From contig DNCF01000048.1 in NCBI GenBank assembly GCA_003484545.1, positions 1 through 11,862 of the forward strand: a DNA stretch of 11,862 nucleotides. The letters are read 5' to 3'. The notes under the pieces were generated by a model. That model did not search any database. It was not told the DNA's origin and worked only from the letters and a program-made list of their open reading frames with translations. The position numbers were made by a program, and so were the translations under genes. Source of the stretch: Massilia sp. (GTDB taxonomy: Bacteria > Pseudomonadota > Gammaproteobacteria > Burkholderiales > Burkholderiaceae_D). Below, piece by piece: positions 5,860 through 11,862 of the stretch; within the stretch, counting starts at the first letter, position 1; each line of letters starts with the position of its first letter.

Positions 5860-6552
5860 CTACTTGAACAACGCCTCGGCCCGCTGGAACAGGATCCACG
5901 AAGTCGCGATGAGCTTGTCCCCGCTGACCGGCACATGCCCCTTGTGCGTGTGCGTGAACCCGGCCGGCGCGACGATCAGGCGGCCCTTGCGTGCTTCCAC
6001 TTTGCGCCCCTGGTAGAGGAATTCGGTCTCGCCGCCTTCGTCCACGTCGTTGAGATAAAACTGGAACAGCAGCACCCGGTGCAGCGACTCGCAGCTGGCG
6101 TTCTGCGGATAGATCTCGGAATGCCAGTGGTGGTAGCCGCCGCTGCCGCGCACATACTTTTGCAGGTTGATGGGGCCGCAGCGGTACAGCGCCTGCAGCA
6201 GGGGCTCGATGCGCGCCGCGGCGAGCTCGTCGAAATTCTCCAGCGTCAGCGGCGTCGGCGCACCGGTCGCGGGGTGGGCCAGGGTCGGCGCCAGCGAACC
6301 GGTGACCAGCGCGCGGTAGCGATCGATATACTCGCACAGGTGGCGCGCGACGGTGCGCGTCAGGAGCGCGTTGACGTCGTCCCACTCGCGGTGCTGGGCA
6401 ATGGTCAGGTCGTAGCTGTCCTTCTTCGTCACGTCCACGCCCTGGCCGGTGCGCCCGCGCACCACCTTGTCGCTGGCGTCGAAGCGCGCGGCGATGGCGT
6501 CGCATTGTTGCGGCGTCAGCGCGCCGTCGTAGATGCCGATGAAGTCGTCCAA
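5860..6552 (-). CDS. Fe(II)/2-oxoglutarate-dependent oxygenase, prolyl-4-hydroxylase-like
   Basis: This 230-residue protein belongs to the 2OG-Fe(II) oxygenase superfamily, P4H-like branch. The C-terminal half follows the P4H script: H144-S-E146 in YHHWHSEIY as the first two iron ligands, R159, FYLNDVDEGGETEF (165-178), the KGRLIVAP strand, then H203-K-G-H-VPVSGDK213, where H203 is the distal iron ligand and K213 should hold the 2OG carboxylate. The acidic ligand is Glu rather than the more usual Asp. The N-terminal ~110 residues resemble the helical support region. Substrate is unknown. The start is a TTG at 6552, supported by an AAGGAA Shine-Dalgarno 5 nt upstream; the nearby upstream ATG at 6580 is in another frame. 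It lies 63 bp behind the EamA gene on the same strand and may be read from that promoter. Confidence 0.88.
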   Translation of the reverse strand: MDDFIGIYDGALTPQQCDAIAARFDASDKVVRGRTGQGVDVTKKDSYDLTIAQHREWDDVNALLTRTVARHLCEYIDRYRALVTGSLAPTLAHPATGAPTPLTLENFDELAAARIEPLLQALYRCGPINLQKYVRGSGGYHHWHSEIYPQNASCESLHRVLLFQFYLNDVDEGGETEFLYQGRKVEARKGRLIVAPAGFTHTHKGHVPVSGDKLIATSWILFQRAEALFK

Positions 6553-6615
6553 GCCAGTTCCTTTGCGTCGAGTCGATCATGCCTGTTCAAGTGTAACCCG
6601 GCGCATCACTGGTGA

Positions 6616-7515
6616 CTATCGCGAACGGGTGCACAGCCAGACCGCGCCCGCCGTCACCAGGAAGCCCGCCAGCGCCAGCGGGTCCAGGGTCTCGCCCAGC
6701 ACCGCGAAGGCCATCAGCGCGGTCGCGCCGGGGATCAGGTAGAACAGGCTGGCCACCTTGCTCGCTTCGCCCTTGCGCATCAGGACGAACAGCAGGCTGG
6801 TTGCGCCGATCGAATTGACCACCGCCAGCCAGCCCGTGGCGAACAGCATGGTCGGCGTCCACTGCACCGCGAAACCCTCGAGGCCGAGCGACAGCGGCAG
6901 CGCCACCAGCGTGGCCACCGCCAGCTGGATGAAGCCGCCGGTGCGCAGGTCCATCCCGGCGCAGTATTTCTTCTGGTAGAGCGTGCCGAGCGTGATGCCA
7001 ACCAGCGCCACCACGGCGGCGCCATAGGCGCCCGGTCCGGCGCCACCGGCCGCCTCCAGCTTGTGCCAGACCACCAGCAGCACGCCGAACAGGCCGCCCG
7101 CCATCCCCAGCCACTGGCGCGCACCCGGCCGTTCGCCCAGCAGCAGCGCGGCCCCCAGCGCCGTACAAATCGGCATGGTGCCGACGATCAGCGCCGATTC
7201 GCCGGCCGACACGCCCAGCTTCAGCGCCGTGTACAGGCCGGCGAACTGCAGCGCCTGGATCAGCAGGCCGACCATGACCAGGTGCCCGAACTGGCGGCGA
7301 TTCGCCGGCCAGGGCGCGCGCGCCACCAGCGCCACCAGCAGCAGTACCAGCGCGCCCAGCCCGAAGCGCAGGCTCAGGAGCGTGAACGGCGCGGCATAGG
7401 GCACGGCCAGCTTGCCGACCACATAGCCCGAACTCCACATCGCAATGAACAGCAGGGGCAGGGCGAGGCCGGCCAGGCCGGCAGCCGCGGGGATCGAGAG
7501 CCTCATCGTTGTCAT
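6616..7515 (-). CDS. EamA/DMT-superfamily permease, divergent from a LysR regulator
   Basis: This 299-residue integral inner-membrane protein has the two-repeat EamA layout: about ten hydrophobic spans, repeat one near residues 18-148 and repeat two near 163-295. Recognisable signatures include LSLRFGLGALVLLLVAL (48-64), an ALQFAGLYTALKLGVSAGESALI segment around 87-109 and the second-repeat ending YLIPGATALMAFAVLGE. EamA proteins often export amino acids, metabolites or toxic analogues; the cargo here is unknown. The ATG at 7515 has a GGAG Shine-Dalgarno 6 nt upstream, better than the in-frame ATG at 7506. A perfect TTGACA at 7575-7580 (minus) with 17-bp spacing to TATCCA (7552-7557) is a likely promoter. 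The divergent LysR gene 96 bp away probably regulates it, as is usual for such pairs. The stop is TAG; the 2OG oxygenase gene follows. Confidence 0.92.
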   Translation of the reverse strand: MTTMRLSIPAAAGLAGLALPLLFIAMWSSGYVVGKLAVPYAAPFTLLSLRFGLGALVLLLVALVARAPWPANRRQFGHLVMVGLLIQALQFAGLYTALKLGVSAGESALIVGTMPICTALGAALLLGERPGARQWLGMAGGLFGVLLVVWHKLEAAGGAGPGAYGAAVVALVGITLGTLYQKKYCAGMDLRTGGFIQLAVATLVALPLSLGLEGFAVQWTPTMLFATGWLAVVNSIGATSLLFVLMRKGEASKVASLFYLIPGATALMAFAVLGETLDPLALAGFLVTAGAVWLCTRSR

Positions 7516-7551
7516 CGTTTTCTCCGGTAGGGTGAGGCATCGAGCTTAAGC

Positions 7552-7580
7552 TGGATACTATTACGATACAATCCTGTCAA
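7552..7580 (-). promoter_or_regulatory. Candidate sigma-70 promoter of the EamA gene
   Basis: On the minus strand a consensus -35 TTGACA (7575-7580) is followed after 17 bp by TATCCA (7552-7557), a poor -10. A strong -35 with weak -10 is what one expects of an activator-assisted promoter. It lies in the EamA/LysR divergent gap. Confidence 0.5.
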
Positions 7581-7584
7581 CACA

Positions 7585-7597
7585 AAACACATTGTTT
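7585..7597. promoter_or_regulatory. Candidate LysR-type operator
   Basis: AAACA-CAT-TGTTT is a perfect 5-bp-arm palindrome just upstream of the EamA -35 and 15 bp before the LysR start codon. Binding here could activate the permease gene and repress lysR. LysR proteins often bind short AT-rich dyads, but this assignment is inferred from position alone. An imperfect GGAT...ATCC dyad (7553-7574) also lies in the gap. Confidence 0.35.
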
Positions 7598-7611
7598 CCA
7601 AAGACGATACG

Positions 7612-8574
7612 ATGGCCACGATGGAACCGCGCGACTTTTCCGATATCTGGGCCTTTGTCCGGGTCGTCGAGACCGGCTCGTTTTCCGAGGCGGCGCGCCG
7701 CATGGGCACCACCAAGGCCAACATCAGCAAGCAGGTGGCGCGTTTGGAAAAAAACCTGCACGCCAAGCTCCTGAACCGCTCCACCCGCAAGCTCGGCCTG
7801 ACCGAGGCCGGCAACGCGATCTTCCAGCACGGGCTGCGCATGATCGAGGAAGCAAAGGCGCTCGAAGCGGCCGCCGCCGGCCTGCAGGCGGGACCGGCCG
7901 GCACGCTGCGGGTGAGCGCCTCGGTGGCCTTCGGAACGAGCTGCCTGGCGGGCCTGCTGCCGGCCTTCATGGAGCGCTATCCGGACATCCGCGTCGTCCT
8001 GAACCTGGCCGACCGCTACGTCGACCTGGTCGAGGAAGGCATCGACGTCGCGCTGCGCCTGGCGCCGCGCATCGATACGCCGAGCCTGGTCGCGCGGCCG
8101 ATCGCACCGATCCGCTACGTGCTGGCCGCCGCGCCCGGCTACCTCGACAAGCACGGCACGCCAACGCGGGTCGAGGACCTGCGGGCGCACCGCTGCCTCG
8201 GCTTCGGCACCGGCGGCGCGCCGCTCACCTGGGAGTTCGACGGCGCCGAGGGCAAGACGAGCATCAGGCTCGACACGGCGCTGGCGGCCAACAGCAGCCT
8301 GGCCCTGCACGCCGCCATGCTGCGCGGCGCCGGCATCGCGCTGCTGCCGGCCTATGTGGCGGACGAGGACCTGCGCCGCGGCGCGGCCGTGCGGGTGTTG
8401 CCGGAACTGGCGCCGACTGGCTTTTCGGGAGACCGGGTGTATGCGGTCTACCTCGAGAACCGCTTCCTGCCGCCGAAGGTGAGGGTGTTCATCGATTACC
8501 TGCTCGAGACGCTGGCGCCTGATGGCGGCACGCGCACGCCTGAGCAGGAAGGCAATACGCGAAATTCGATATAA
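7612..8574 (+). CDS. LysR-type transcriptional regulator (CrgA-like)
   Basis: This 320-residue regulator has an N-terminal winged helix-turn-helix (about residues 8-66; VVETGSFSEAARRMGTTKAN ending in SKQVARLEKNL, followed by LLNRSTRKLGLTEAG) and a C-terminal periplasmic-binding-protein-like effector domain (about 97-303). The phrases YVDLVEEGIDVALRLAPRID and GAGIALLPAYVADEDL are typical of the CrgA-like group of LysR proteins. The effector is unknown. Divergent placement across 96 bp makes the EamA permease its most probable target. ATG at 7612 was chosen; ATG at 7621 is equally in frame, and neither has a good Shine-Dalgarno. The C-terminal ~18 residues (PDGGTRTPEQEGNTRNSI) are a polar tail beyond the domain. 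The TAA stop is embedded in the TATAAT that may drive the next small gene. Confidence 0.94.
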   Translation: MATMEPRDFSDIWAFVRVVETGSFSEAARRMGTTKANISKQVARLEKNLHAKLLNRSTRKLGLTEAGNAIFQHGLRMIEEAKALEAAAAGLQAGPAGTLRVSASVAFGTSCLAGLLPAFMERYPDIRVVLNLADRYVDLVEEGIDVALRLAPRIDTPSLVARPIAPIRYVLAAAPGYLDKHGTPTRVEDLRAHRCLGFGTGGAPLTWEFDGAEGKTSIRLDTALAANSSLALHAAMLRGAGIALLPAYVADEDLRRGAAVRVLPELAPTGFSGDRVYAVYLENRFLPPKVRVFIDYLLETLAPDGGTRTPEQEGNTRNSI

Positions 8575-8593
8575 TTTTAATAATTTTTAAAAT
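8570..8593 (+). promoter_or_regulatory. AT-rich island with TATAAT box ahead of the 41-codon gene
   Basis: A perfect TATAAT (8570-8575) overlaps the lysR stop codon, inside about 30 bp of nearly pure A/T in an otherwise GC-rich region. ATTTTAA (8574-8580) and TTAAAAT (8587-8593) form a 7-bp inverted repeat. No matching -35 is seen (GGAAGG at the expected place). Transcription would start near 8582, leaving a leader of about 30 nt. Confidence 0.4.
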
Positions 8594-8613
8594 CATATCA
8601 GCGAGGAAGCACC

Positions 8614-8739
8614 ATGAAGAATGTAGACGTGAAAGTAAGCGTCGACGTGCGCGTCGACCCGGCCGGCGTCGCCCTGTTCCTGACCTCGGTCGCCGCGGCC
8701 TGGTTCTTCCTGAAGCGGAACGTCAAGCGCCTGCCGTAG
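8614..8739 (+). CDS. 41-residue single-span membrane peptide, unknown function
   Basis: A short frame from ATG to TAG encodes a peptide starting MKNVDVKVSVDVRVDPAG, then a hydrophobic segment VALFLTSVAAAWFFL (residues 19-33) and a basic end KRNVKRLP. The Shine-Dalgarno GAGGA (8603-8607) lies 6 nt before the ATG, and a TATAAT box sits upstream. The N-terminus alternates Val with charged residues (VDVKVSVDVRVD), suggesting a beta strand or amphipathic segment; the positive C-terminal flank predicts the C-terminus in the cytoplasm. A hairpin overlaps the stop codon. I recognise no family. It lies between lysR and the convergent rhomboid gene, 39 bp behind lysR. Support is Shine-Dalgarno, promoter-like box, plausible membrane topology and terminator placement; conservation is untested. 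Confidence 0.6.
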   Translation: MKNVDVKVSVDVRVDPAGVALFLTSVAAAWFFLKRNVKRLP

Positions 8740-8746
8740 GCAGGCG
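8728..8746. terminator. Hairpin between the 41-codon gene and the rhomboid gene
   Basis: CGCCTGCC-GTA-GGCAGGCG is a perfect 8-bp stem with a 3-nt loop that spans the TAG stop of the small gene and ends 8 bp before the convergent rhomboid stop. There is no T tract. A shared terminator is likely from position. Confidence 0.5.
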
Positions 8747-8754
8747 TCCGGTCT

Positions 8755-9795
8755 TCAGGCCTGCTGTTCGGGTACGTGGATCGAGCGCGCCAGCAGGTGC
8801 CCCGCCAGCCAGCCGCCGACCAGGCCGCCGATGTGGGCCGCGTTGTCGGTGTGCGGATAGATGAAGCCCATCCATAGGCTGAACAGCAGGAAGGGCAGCA
8901 GCGAGGCGCGCAGTTCCTTGACCACGGTGGGCGGTACGCCGCTGTTCTCGCGGCCGAGGAAGGCCAGCAGGCCGCCGATGATGCCGAAGATCGCGCCCGA
9001 GGCGCCGACGCTGTTCACCTGCGGGTTCCACAGCACGCTGGCGAGGCTGCCGGCCAAGCCCGACAGCAGGTACAGGCCGGCGAAGCGCACGCTGCCGAAG
9101 ATGCGCTCGGTCAGGCGCCCGACCTGCCACAGCGCCAGCATGTTGAAGCCCAGGTGCAGGATACCGCCGTGCAGGAACATCGCGGTGAACAGGCGCCACC
9201 ATTCGCCGCGCAGGGTGCGCCGGCCGAAGTTCGAACCCCATTCCACCAGCTGCTGCGCCTCCATGATCGAGGCCACGTTCGGCCGGATCTCGAACAGCTG
9301 GCGCAAAGGCCCTTCCAGCGCGGCCTGGTAGCGCTGGCGCGCCAGCCACATCAGGAAGAAGATGCCGATGTTCGCGACCAGCAGTCCCCAGATCACCGGC
9401 GTCGACGGCGTCCAGTAGTCGATCCGGTCGTGGAACACCTCGTTCTCGGCATGGGCCTCGGCGAAGGAGGCGGTCTGGCGCTTCGGCAGCAGGGCGACGA
9501 TGCGGTCGGCGGTGGTGGCGTCAGGCGCGCTGAAGCCGACCGTCAGGTCTTCCTTCACGCCGAGCACGTCGAACCAGACGTCGCTGCCGCTGGCATAGGC
9601 GTTGACGATGTCGACCATGCGCAGGCGCTGTTCCTGGCGCTGCGGCAGCCGGAACGAGCGGTGGCGGCTGCCGCGCACGGTCACGAAGTCGGCGCCGACC
9701 TCGATCGTGCCTTTGCCGCGGAACTGGAAGGGATTGCTCGGCCAGTTGGACCCGGCCATGTAGAAACGCACCTCGAAAACGTGGGCACCCGCCAT
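8755..9795 (-). CDS. Rhomboid family intramembrane serine protease with N-terminal soluble domain
   Basis: This 346-residue inner-membrane protease carries the rhomboid core from about residue 132 onward, with six predicted spans (about 133-152, 200-223, 238-256, 263-280, 299-313, 318-336). The catalytic dyad is S266 in GASGAIFG and H321 in NAAHIGG. H214-x3-N218 (LHLGFNM) is the oxyanion-side motif matching H150/N154 of GlpG. The WR motif of loop 1 is seen at W200-R201 (GEWWRLFTAMFLHGG). Residues 1-130 are a soluble, strand-rich domain (GKGTIEVGADFVTVRG and DVWFDVLGVKEDLTVGF) that looks PH-like; its job is unknown. Substrate is unknown. The ATG at 9795 has AAGGA 7 nt upstream, overlapping the TAA of the adenosyltransferase gene (TAAGGA), so the two are probably one transcript with coupled translation. 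Confidence 0.92.
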   Translation of the reverse strand: MAGAHVFEVRFYMAGSNWPSNPFQFRGKGTIEVGADFVTVRGSRHRSFRLPQRQEQRLRMVDIVNAYASGSDVWFDVLGVKEDLTVGFSAPDATTADRIVALLPKRQTASFAEAHAENEVFHDRIDYWTPSTPVIWGLLVANIGIFFLMWLARQRYQAALEGPLRQLFEIRPNVASIMEAQQLVEWGSNFGRRTLRGEWWRLFTAMFLHGGILHLGFNMLALWQVGRLTERIFGSVRFAGLYLLSGLAGSLASVLWNPQVNSVGASGAIFGIIGGLLAFLGRENSGVPPTVVKELRASLLPFLLFSLWMGFIYPHTDNAAHIGGLVGGWLAGHLLARSIHVPEQQA

Positions 9796-9805
9796 GCAAG
9801 CGTCC

Positions 9806-10360
9806 TTAGCCGCGCTTGCGTTCGTGGTTCCACAGCACGTCGCTGCCGCCGGCGAAGCGGTTCAGCACGCGCGCCAGCACGAACATCAGGTCCGACAGGC
9901 GGTTCACGTACTGGCGCGGCTGCGGGTTGATCGTGTCTTCCTTGGAGAGCGCGACGATGGCGCGTTCGGCGCGCCGGCACACGGTGCGGCAGACGTGGGC
10001 GGTGGAGGCCGCGCGCGAACCGGCCGGCAGGATGAACTCCTTCAGGATCGGCAGGTCGGCGTTGTACTTCTCGAGCAGGCCGTCCAGGCGCGCCACGTGC
10101 TCGTCCTTGATCATCTGGTAGCCGGGGATGCACAGCTCGCCGCCCAGGTCGAACAGGTCGTGCTGGATCGAGACCAGTTCCTCGCGCATTTCAAGCGGCA
10201 TGTCTTCGCATAGCAGCAGGCCGACGAAGGAGTTGAGCTCGTCGACTTCGCCCAGCGCGTGGATGCGCGCGCTGTCCTTGCCGGTGCGGCTGCCGTCGCC
10301 GAGGCCGGTGCTGCCGTCGTCGCCGGTGCGTGTGGCGATTTTTGAAAGTCGATTGCCCAT
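9806..10360 (-). CDS. pduO: PduO-type ATP:cob(I)alamin adenosyltransferase
   Basis: The enzyme transfers the adenosyl group of ATP to cob(I)alamin, giving adenosylcobalamin for B12-dependent enzymes; it acts in the cytoplasm as a trimer in this family. The 184-residue product shows the family motifs in order: TRTGDDGSTGLGDGSR (10-25) for ATP binding, GEVDELNSFVG (37-47), LPAGS (111-115), CRRAERAIV (128-136) and YVNRLSDLMF (151-160), where R130/E132 and N153/D157 match conserved active-site positions. It is the PduO type, not the CobA/BtuR type. ATG at 10360 (MGNRLSKIATRTGDDG) was chosen because it begins right before the first motif; the frame is open upstream to 10489 but runs through the promoter region and over glcD. 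The Shine-Dalgarno is weak (GGA, 9 nt away). It heads an operon with the rhomboid gene and is divergent from glcD. Confidence 0.93.
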   Translation of the reverse strand: MGNRLSKIATRTGDDGSTGLGDGSRTGKDSARIHALGEVDELNSFVGLLLCEDMPLEMREELVSIQHDLFDLGGELCIPGYQMIKDEHVARLDGLLEKYNADLPILKEFILPAGSRAASTAHVCRTVCRRAERAIVALSKEDTINPQPRQYVNRLSDLMFVLARVLNRFAGGSDVLWNHERKRG

Positions 10361-10398
10361 GATTATGTCCAGCCTATAAAAAAAGATAGCCCGAGGAT

Positions 10399-10428
10399 AC
10401 GACAAAACGATGTAATTGTGCTTACAAT
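10399..10428 (+). promoter_or_regulatory. Candidate glcD promoter with overlapping dyad
   Basis: TACAAT (10423-10428) is a good -10, with ACGACA (10399-10404) as an imperfect -35 at 18 bp. ATTGT-GCTT-ACAAT (10415-10428) is a perfect 5-bp dyad covering the -10 and could be an operator. The predicted transcription start would fall on or beside the ATG at 10435. Confidence 0.4.
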
Positions 10429-10434
10429 CGAAGG

Positions 10435-11862
10435 ATGAGCGCCTCCCTCCAAGTTCCTGTCGAGCGCCGGCAGCAGGTCGCCGCCGCACTGCGCGCGAAA
10501 CTGCCGGACCGCGTTGTCCTGCACGACCCCGAAGACACCCGCCCCTACGAATGCGACGGCCTGGCCGCCTACCGCCAGTTGCCGATGATCGTCACGCTGC
10601 CCTCGAACGAAGCCGAGGTGCTCGCCATCCTGGACGTGTGCCGCGAACTGAACGTGCCGATCGTGCCGCGCGGCGCCGGCACCGGCCTGTCCGGCGGCGC
10701 GCTGCCGATTCACGACGGCGTGGTGATCTCGACCGCGCGCCTGAACCGCATCGTCAAGGTGGACGCCTATTCGCGCACGGCGGTCGTGCAGCCGGGCGTG
10801 CGCAATCTCGCGATCTCCGAAGCGGCGGCGCAGTACGGCCTGTACTATGCGCCCGATCCGTCCTCGCAGATCGCCTGCACCATCGGCGGCAACGTGGCCG
10901 AGAATTCCGGCGGCGTGCACTGCCTCAAATACGGCCTGACCGTGCACAACGTGCTGCGCGTGCGCGTGGCCACCATCGACGGCGAGATCGTCGAACTCGG
11001 CGGCGAGGCGCTGGATGCGCCGGGGCTGGACCTGCTGGCCGTCTTCATCGGCTCCGAAGGCATGCTCGGGATCGTCCTCGAAGTCACGGTGAAGCTGGTG
11101 CCGAAGCCGGCCGTGGCCCAGGTGATCATGGCCAGTTTCGGCGACGTCGTCACCGGCGGCAACGCGGTGGCGAGCGTGATCGCGGCCGGCATCATCCCGG
11201 CCGGCCTGGAGATGATGGACCGCACCTCCTCGCGCATGGTCGAGCCGTTCGTGCGCGCCGGCTACGATACCGACGCCGCCGCCATTCTCCTGTGCGAGGC
11301 CGACGGCACCGCGCTCGAGGTGGCCGAGGAGATCGGGCGCATGTCCGAGGTGCTGCAGGCCGCCGGCGCCAGCGCCATCGCGGTGTCGCAGGACGAGGCC
11401 GAGCGCCTGCGCTTCTGGTCCGGGCGCAAGAACGCCTTCCCGGCCGCCGGCCGCATCTCGCCCGACTACTACTGCATGGACGGCACCATCCCGCGCAAGC
11501 ACCTGGCCCACGTGCTGACCAGCATCGAGCAGATGGAGAGCACCTTCGGCCTGCGCTGCGCCAACGTGTTCCACGCGGGCGACGGCAACATGCACCCGCT
11601 GATCCTGTTCGACGCCAACAAGCCGGGCGAATTCGAGCGCGCCGAGGCCTTCGGCGCCGCGATCCTGGCGCTGTGCGTGGAAGTGGGCGGCACCATCACC
11701 GGCGAGCACGGCGTCGGCATGGAGAAGATCAACTCGATGTGCGTGCAGTTCGGGCGCGCCGAGCTGGACGCCTTCTTCGCCGTCAAGCGCGCCTTCGACC
11801 CGCACATGCTGCTCAATCCGGACAAGGCGATCCCGACGCCGCACCGCTGCGCCGAATTCGGC
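10435..11862 (+). CDS. glcD: Glycolate oxidase subunit GlcD, FAD-linked (last codons outside window)
   Basis: GlcD is the FAD-binding subunit of glycolate oxidase, which oxidises glycolate and related 2-hydroxyacids to glyoxylate with GlcE and GlcF at the inner face of the membrane. The 476 visible residues show the PCMH-type FAD domain: VPRGAGTGLSGGA (77-89), DPSSQIACTIGGNVAENSGG (141-160) and FIGSEGMLG (204-212). The C-terminal FAD-oxidase domain shows FHAGDGNMHP (379-388), ITGEHGVG (421-428) and the near-terminal LLNPDK (459-464). Family length is about 495-500, so only some 20 residues are missing. The ATG is the only sensible start: the frame upstream has no start codon and the PCMH domain begins soon after. 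AAGG abuts the ATG, too close for a Shine-Dalgarno. A D-lactate or other 2-hydroxyacid dehydrogenase is the alternative; glcE and glcF to the right would settle it. Confidence 0.92.
   Translation, partial: MSASLQVPVERRQQVAAALRAKLPDRVVLHDPEDTRPYECDGLAAYRQLPMIVTLPSNEAEVLAILDVCRELNVPIVPRGAGTGLSGGALPIHDGVVISTARLNRIVKVDAYSRTAVVQPGVRNLAISEAAAQYGLYYAPDPSSQIACTIGGNVAENSGGVHCLKYGLTVHNVLRVRVATIDGEIVELGGEALDAPGLDLLAVFIGSEGMLGIVLEVTVKLVPKPAVAQVIMASFGDVVTGGNAVASVIAAGIIPAGLEMMDRTSSRMVEPFVRAGYDTDAAAILLCEADGTALEVAEEIGRMSEVLQAAGASAIAVSQDEAERLRFWSGRKNAFPAAGRISPDYYCMDGTIPRKHLAHVLTSIEQMESTFGLRCANVFHAGDGNMHPLILFDANKPGEFERAEAFGAAILALCVEVGGTITGEHGVGMEKINSMCVQFGRAELDAFFAVKRAFDPHMLLNPDKAIPTPHRCAEFG

Noticed and set aside
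5561..6580. A 339-codon minus-strand frame starting at an ATG upstream of the 2OG oxygenase
   Set aside because: It is a different frame from the oxygenase, Arg-rich, and runs through the convergent terminator and the small exported-protein gene.
10363..11844. A 493-codon minus-strand frame antisense to glcD
   Set aside because: GlcD motifs are clear on the plus strand; the antisense product is repetitive His/Gly/Arg sequence, a third-position GC artefact.

Overview
The window is GC-rich and reads as a chromosomal segment of a beta-proteobacterium in Burkholderiales, most likely Oxalobacteraceae (Massilia-like). The basis is codon use, the xseB-ispA-dxs order, a glcD next to a PduO-type adenosyltransferase, and a dispersed GTGGACAC/GTGTCCAC palindrome of a type I associate with Massilia and relatives. 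The genus is an inference from recall, not a search result. No rRNA, tRNA, CRISPR array, phage or insertion-sequence gene was seen.

Region 1 (1-1805, minus strand): a Rieske non-haem iron oxygenase alpha subunit is followed 28 bp later by an EamA/DMT permease that runs off the left edge. They look co-transcribed. A 393-bp divergent gap (1806-2198) holds a TATAAT box and a perfect GAAATAC/GTATTTC palindrome that could control the oxygenase.

Region 2 (2199-5267, plus strand): xseB, ispA and dxs form a tight operon (4-bp overlap, then 0-bp gap) closed by a classical hairpin plus T9 terminator. Dxs makes DXP, the entry compound of the MEP pathway, and IspA condenses IPP and DMAPP to farnesyl diphosphate. 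XseB is the small subunit of exonuclease VII.

Region 3 (5268-5860): a perfect 25-bp inverted repeat, each arm itself a hairpin (REP/BIME-like), then a small exported six-cysteine protein with mirror-symmetric cysteine spacing, then a 15-bp hairpin shared with the convergent oxygenase gene.

Region 4 (5860-8746): on the minus strand a P4H-like Fe(II)/2-oxoglutarate oxygenase (TTG start) lies behind a second EamA permease. A LysR-type regulator is divergent from that permease across a 96-bp gap. Behind lysR is an AT-rich island with a TATAAT box and a 41-codon gene for a single-span membrane peptide.

Region 5 (8755-11862): a rhomboid protease with an extra N-terminal soluble domain is encoded behind a PduO-type cobalamin adenosyltransferase (10-bp gap). 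Divergent from it is glcD, the FAD subunit of glycolate oxidase, complete except for its last codons at the right edge.

Most of the window is ordinary core or near-core metabolism. The parts that standard annotation would miss or under-describe are the symmetric-cysteine protein, the 41-residue membrane peptide, the REP doublet and the candidate Rieske operator.
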